Assembly (NCBI GenBank): GCA_012744275.1
Contig: JAAYIE010000122.1
Location: 1 to 43,619, forward strand
Direction: 5' to 3'
Length of the DNA stretch: 43,619 bases
DNA from: Desulfobulbaceae bacterium
GTDB taxonomy: Bacteria; Desulfobacterota; Desulfobulbia; Desulfobulbales; Desulfobulbaceae
The position numbers and the translations under genes were made by a program. Below, piece by piece: positions 42,550 through 43,619 of the stretch. The notes under the pieces were generated by a model. It did no database searches. It was not told the origin of the DNA and was given only the letters and a program-made list of their open reading frames with translations. The stretch's first letter is position 1. Each line of letters opens with the position of its first letter.

Positions 42550-43353
42550 ATGCGCTACACCGACATTGATTGGGGCCTCTTGTGGCAGCAGGCACAGGAC
42601 GAAGCCGGCTGGAAACCACGCGAAGCCCGGGTATGGGATGAGCGCGCCGCCTCCTTTGCCGAACGCGGAACCCACTCCACTTTTGAACGGCAGTGCCTGG
42701 AACTGCTTGCACCTCAGGCTGAGTGGACGGTGCTGGATGTGGGCGCAGGCCCCGGTACTCTGGCGGTTCCACTGGCTGCACAGGTTCGTCACGTGACCTG
42801 TATGGATTTTTCCGCCGCCATGCTGGCAAAGGCGCGGCAACGGGCAGAGGAAGAGGGGAGGGTAAATCTCTCCACGGTTCACGCCTCCTGGAGCGATGAC
42901 TGGGAGGCGCTGGGCATTGCTCCACATGATGTTATTATTGCCGCTCGTTCCCTGTCGGTGCGGGATATCATGGCGGCGCTTCGCCGCCTGAGTGTCTATG
43001 GTATCCGCAAGCGGGTGGTGGTGGATCGGGTTGGCTCAGGTCCCTTTGATCCGGCGGCCTTTGCCGCAGTGGGCCGTCAACCCCGCCGCGGGCCGGATTA
43101 CATCTATACGCTCAATGCCCTCTATCAGTTGGGCTATCATGCTACGCTAGCCTATGTATATACTGACAACAGCCGTTGTTGCAGCAGCCTCGAGGAGGCC
43201 TGCGCAAGTTACAGCTGGATGCTGCCGGATCTGAACCGCCAGGAGCAGAAGGATTTACTGAGCTACCTTCGTTCCATCGGCACCAGACAGGAAGACGGCT
43301 CCATTTTGCTGCAGCCAAAGCACCGGCCAACCTGGGCCTTTATCAGTTGGTGA
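42550..43353 (+). CDS. Class I SAM-dependent methyltransferase, substrate unknown
   Basis: A 267-residue methyltransferase. SAM motif I is [20 protein letters not shown] (about 61-80), followed by [20 protein letters not shown]. The start at 42550 ([20 protein letters not shown]) has AAGGAG eight bases upstream; the GTG at 42541 lies within that site and is not preferred. The C-terminal half ([20 protein letters not shown] and a tail ending PTWAFISW) is not a family I can name. It sits between the rpmH promoter and mnmG, both of which belong to RNA-related clusters, but there is no direct evidence for an RNA substrate. Confidence 0.85.
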   Translation: MRYTDIDWGLLWQQAQDEAGWKPREARVWDERAASFAERGTHSTFERQCLELLAPQAEWTVLDVGAGPGTLAVPLAAQVRHVTCMDFSAAMLAKARQRAEEEGRVNLSTVHASWSDDWEALGIAPHDVIIAARSLSVRDIMAALRRLSVYGIRKRVVVDRVGSGPFDPAAFAAVGRQPRRGPDYIYTLNALYQLGYHATLAYVYTDNSRCCSSLEEACASYSWMLPDLNRQEQKDLLSYLRSIGTRQEDGSILLQPKHRPTWAFISW

Positions 43354-43515
43354 GTTGCTTTGCAGATTGACTCCTGCTGTGGCTTTGCTGCTTGCGGAAC
43401 AATACGCTTTTCCGTATAGTTGCTGCCCCCTAGCCTGGTTTGAGGCTGTACGTGCCGATCGGATACAGTTCAATTAGTCTTTTTTATACGTATTAAATGT
43501 AAGTAAAGCGCGAGT

Positions 43516-43619
43516 ATGCTTGATTTTGATATAGCCGTTATCGGTGCTGGCCACGCCGGCTGCGAGGCAGCCCTGGCAGCTGCTCGTCTTGGCTGCCGCA
43601 CTCTGATCTGTGTCATGAA
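43516..43619 (+). CDS. mnmG: MnmG (GidA) N-terminus, cut by the window edge
   Basis: Only the first 34 codons are present. The product starts [20 protein letters not shown] and continues [10 protein letters not shown], the FAD-binding GxGxxGxE dinucleotide fold typical of MnmG, the flavoprotein partner of MnmE in wobble-uridine modification. Association with the rpmH/mnmE cluster supports the call. A 162-bp leader separates it from the methyltransferase gene. Confidence 0.9.
   Translation, partial: MLDFDIAVIGAGHAGCEAALAAARLGCRTLICVM

Noticed and set aside
42341-42925. Upstream extension of the rpmH frame to 240 codons
   Set aside because: L34 is 45 residues with a canonical start at 42340; the rest is antisense to the methyltransferase gene.
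42341-43515. Chromosome origin beside rpmH/mnmG
   Set aside because: The gene neighbourhood is typical of origins in some bacteria, but no DnaA-box cluster or A+T-rich unwinding region is visible and dnaA is absent.

Overview
The window is a gene-dense stretch of a chromosome from a Gram-negative bacterium. The best fit is Desulfobacterota (the old Deltaproteobacteria), perhaps near Desulfobulbales; that is inference from gene content and order. Outer-membrane genes (skp, pal, hldA) occur together with RNase Y, a RemA/DUF370 protein and the cluster yicC-remA-gmk. The order zapB-zapA-6S-rny-tyrS also fits. No tRNA, rRNA, CRISPR array, phage or intact insertion sequence was seen.

Layout. 1-3700 (minus): cobalamin late steps cbiP, cobD and cbiB (cut by the window edge), with a structured repeat and small ORF between cobD and cbiB. 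3883-5058 (plus): a four-S1-domain RNA-binding protein. 5055-10055 (minus): rlmB, gmk, remA, yicC, then hldA, skp and pal (envelope). 10369-12115 (plus): an unrecognised helical protein and an orphan radical SAM enzyme. 12127-17955 (minus): dusB, tyrS, rny, a probable 6S RNA, zapA, zapB and a Nudix hydrolase. 17980-21407 (plus): an MltD-like transglycosylase, moaE and a YihY-family membrane protein. 21552-26544 (minus): glk, a NYN/cold-shock fusion, guaA and guaB. 26837-27463 (plus): a YciO-type protein. 27572-29705 (minus): ihfB-like and rpsA.

29945-31354 (minus) is the only clearly decayed coding region: a type IV pilus retraction ATPase (PilT/PilU type) and a companion gene, both broken by several frameshifts, deletions and a stop codon. 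31462-35634 (plus) is an operon ilvD-cmoA-cmoB followed by a SLOG-like protein. 36211-37236 (plus) is an M23 peptidase. 37406-42340 (minus) is the conserved origin-side cluster mnmE-jag-yidC-yidD-rnpA-rpmH, followed by a plus-strand methyltransferase and the first codons of mnmG.

Most of the window is housekeeping: translation and tRNA modification (rlmB, dusB, tyrS, cmoAB, mnmE, mnmG, rpsA, rpmH, rnpA), nucleotide synthesis (gmk, guaAB), envelope building and cell division. The least ordinary observations are (1) two diverged copies of a roughly 120-bp hairpin-forming element, at 914-1035 and 13196-13320, with terminal inverted repeats and a possible compensatory base-pair change, one of which contains the cbiB start codon; (2) the uncharacterised pair at 10369-12115; (3) the decayed pilus ATPase locus; and (4) a terminator-like hairpin about 40 bp before rpsA. 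No fully novel defence or metabolic system could be supported.
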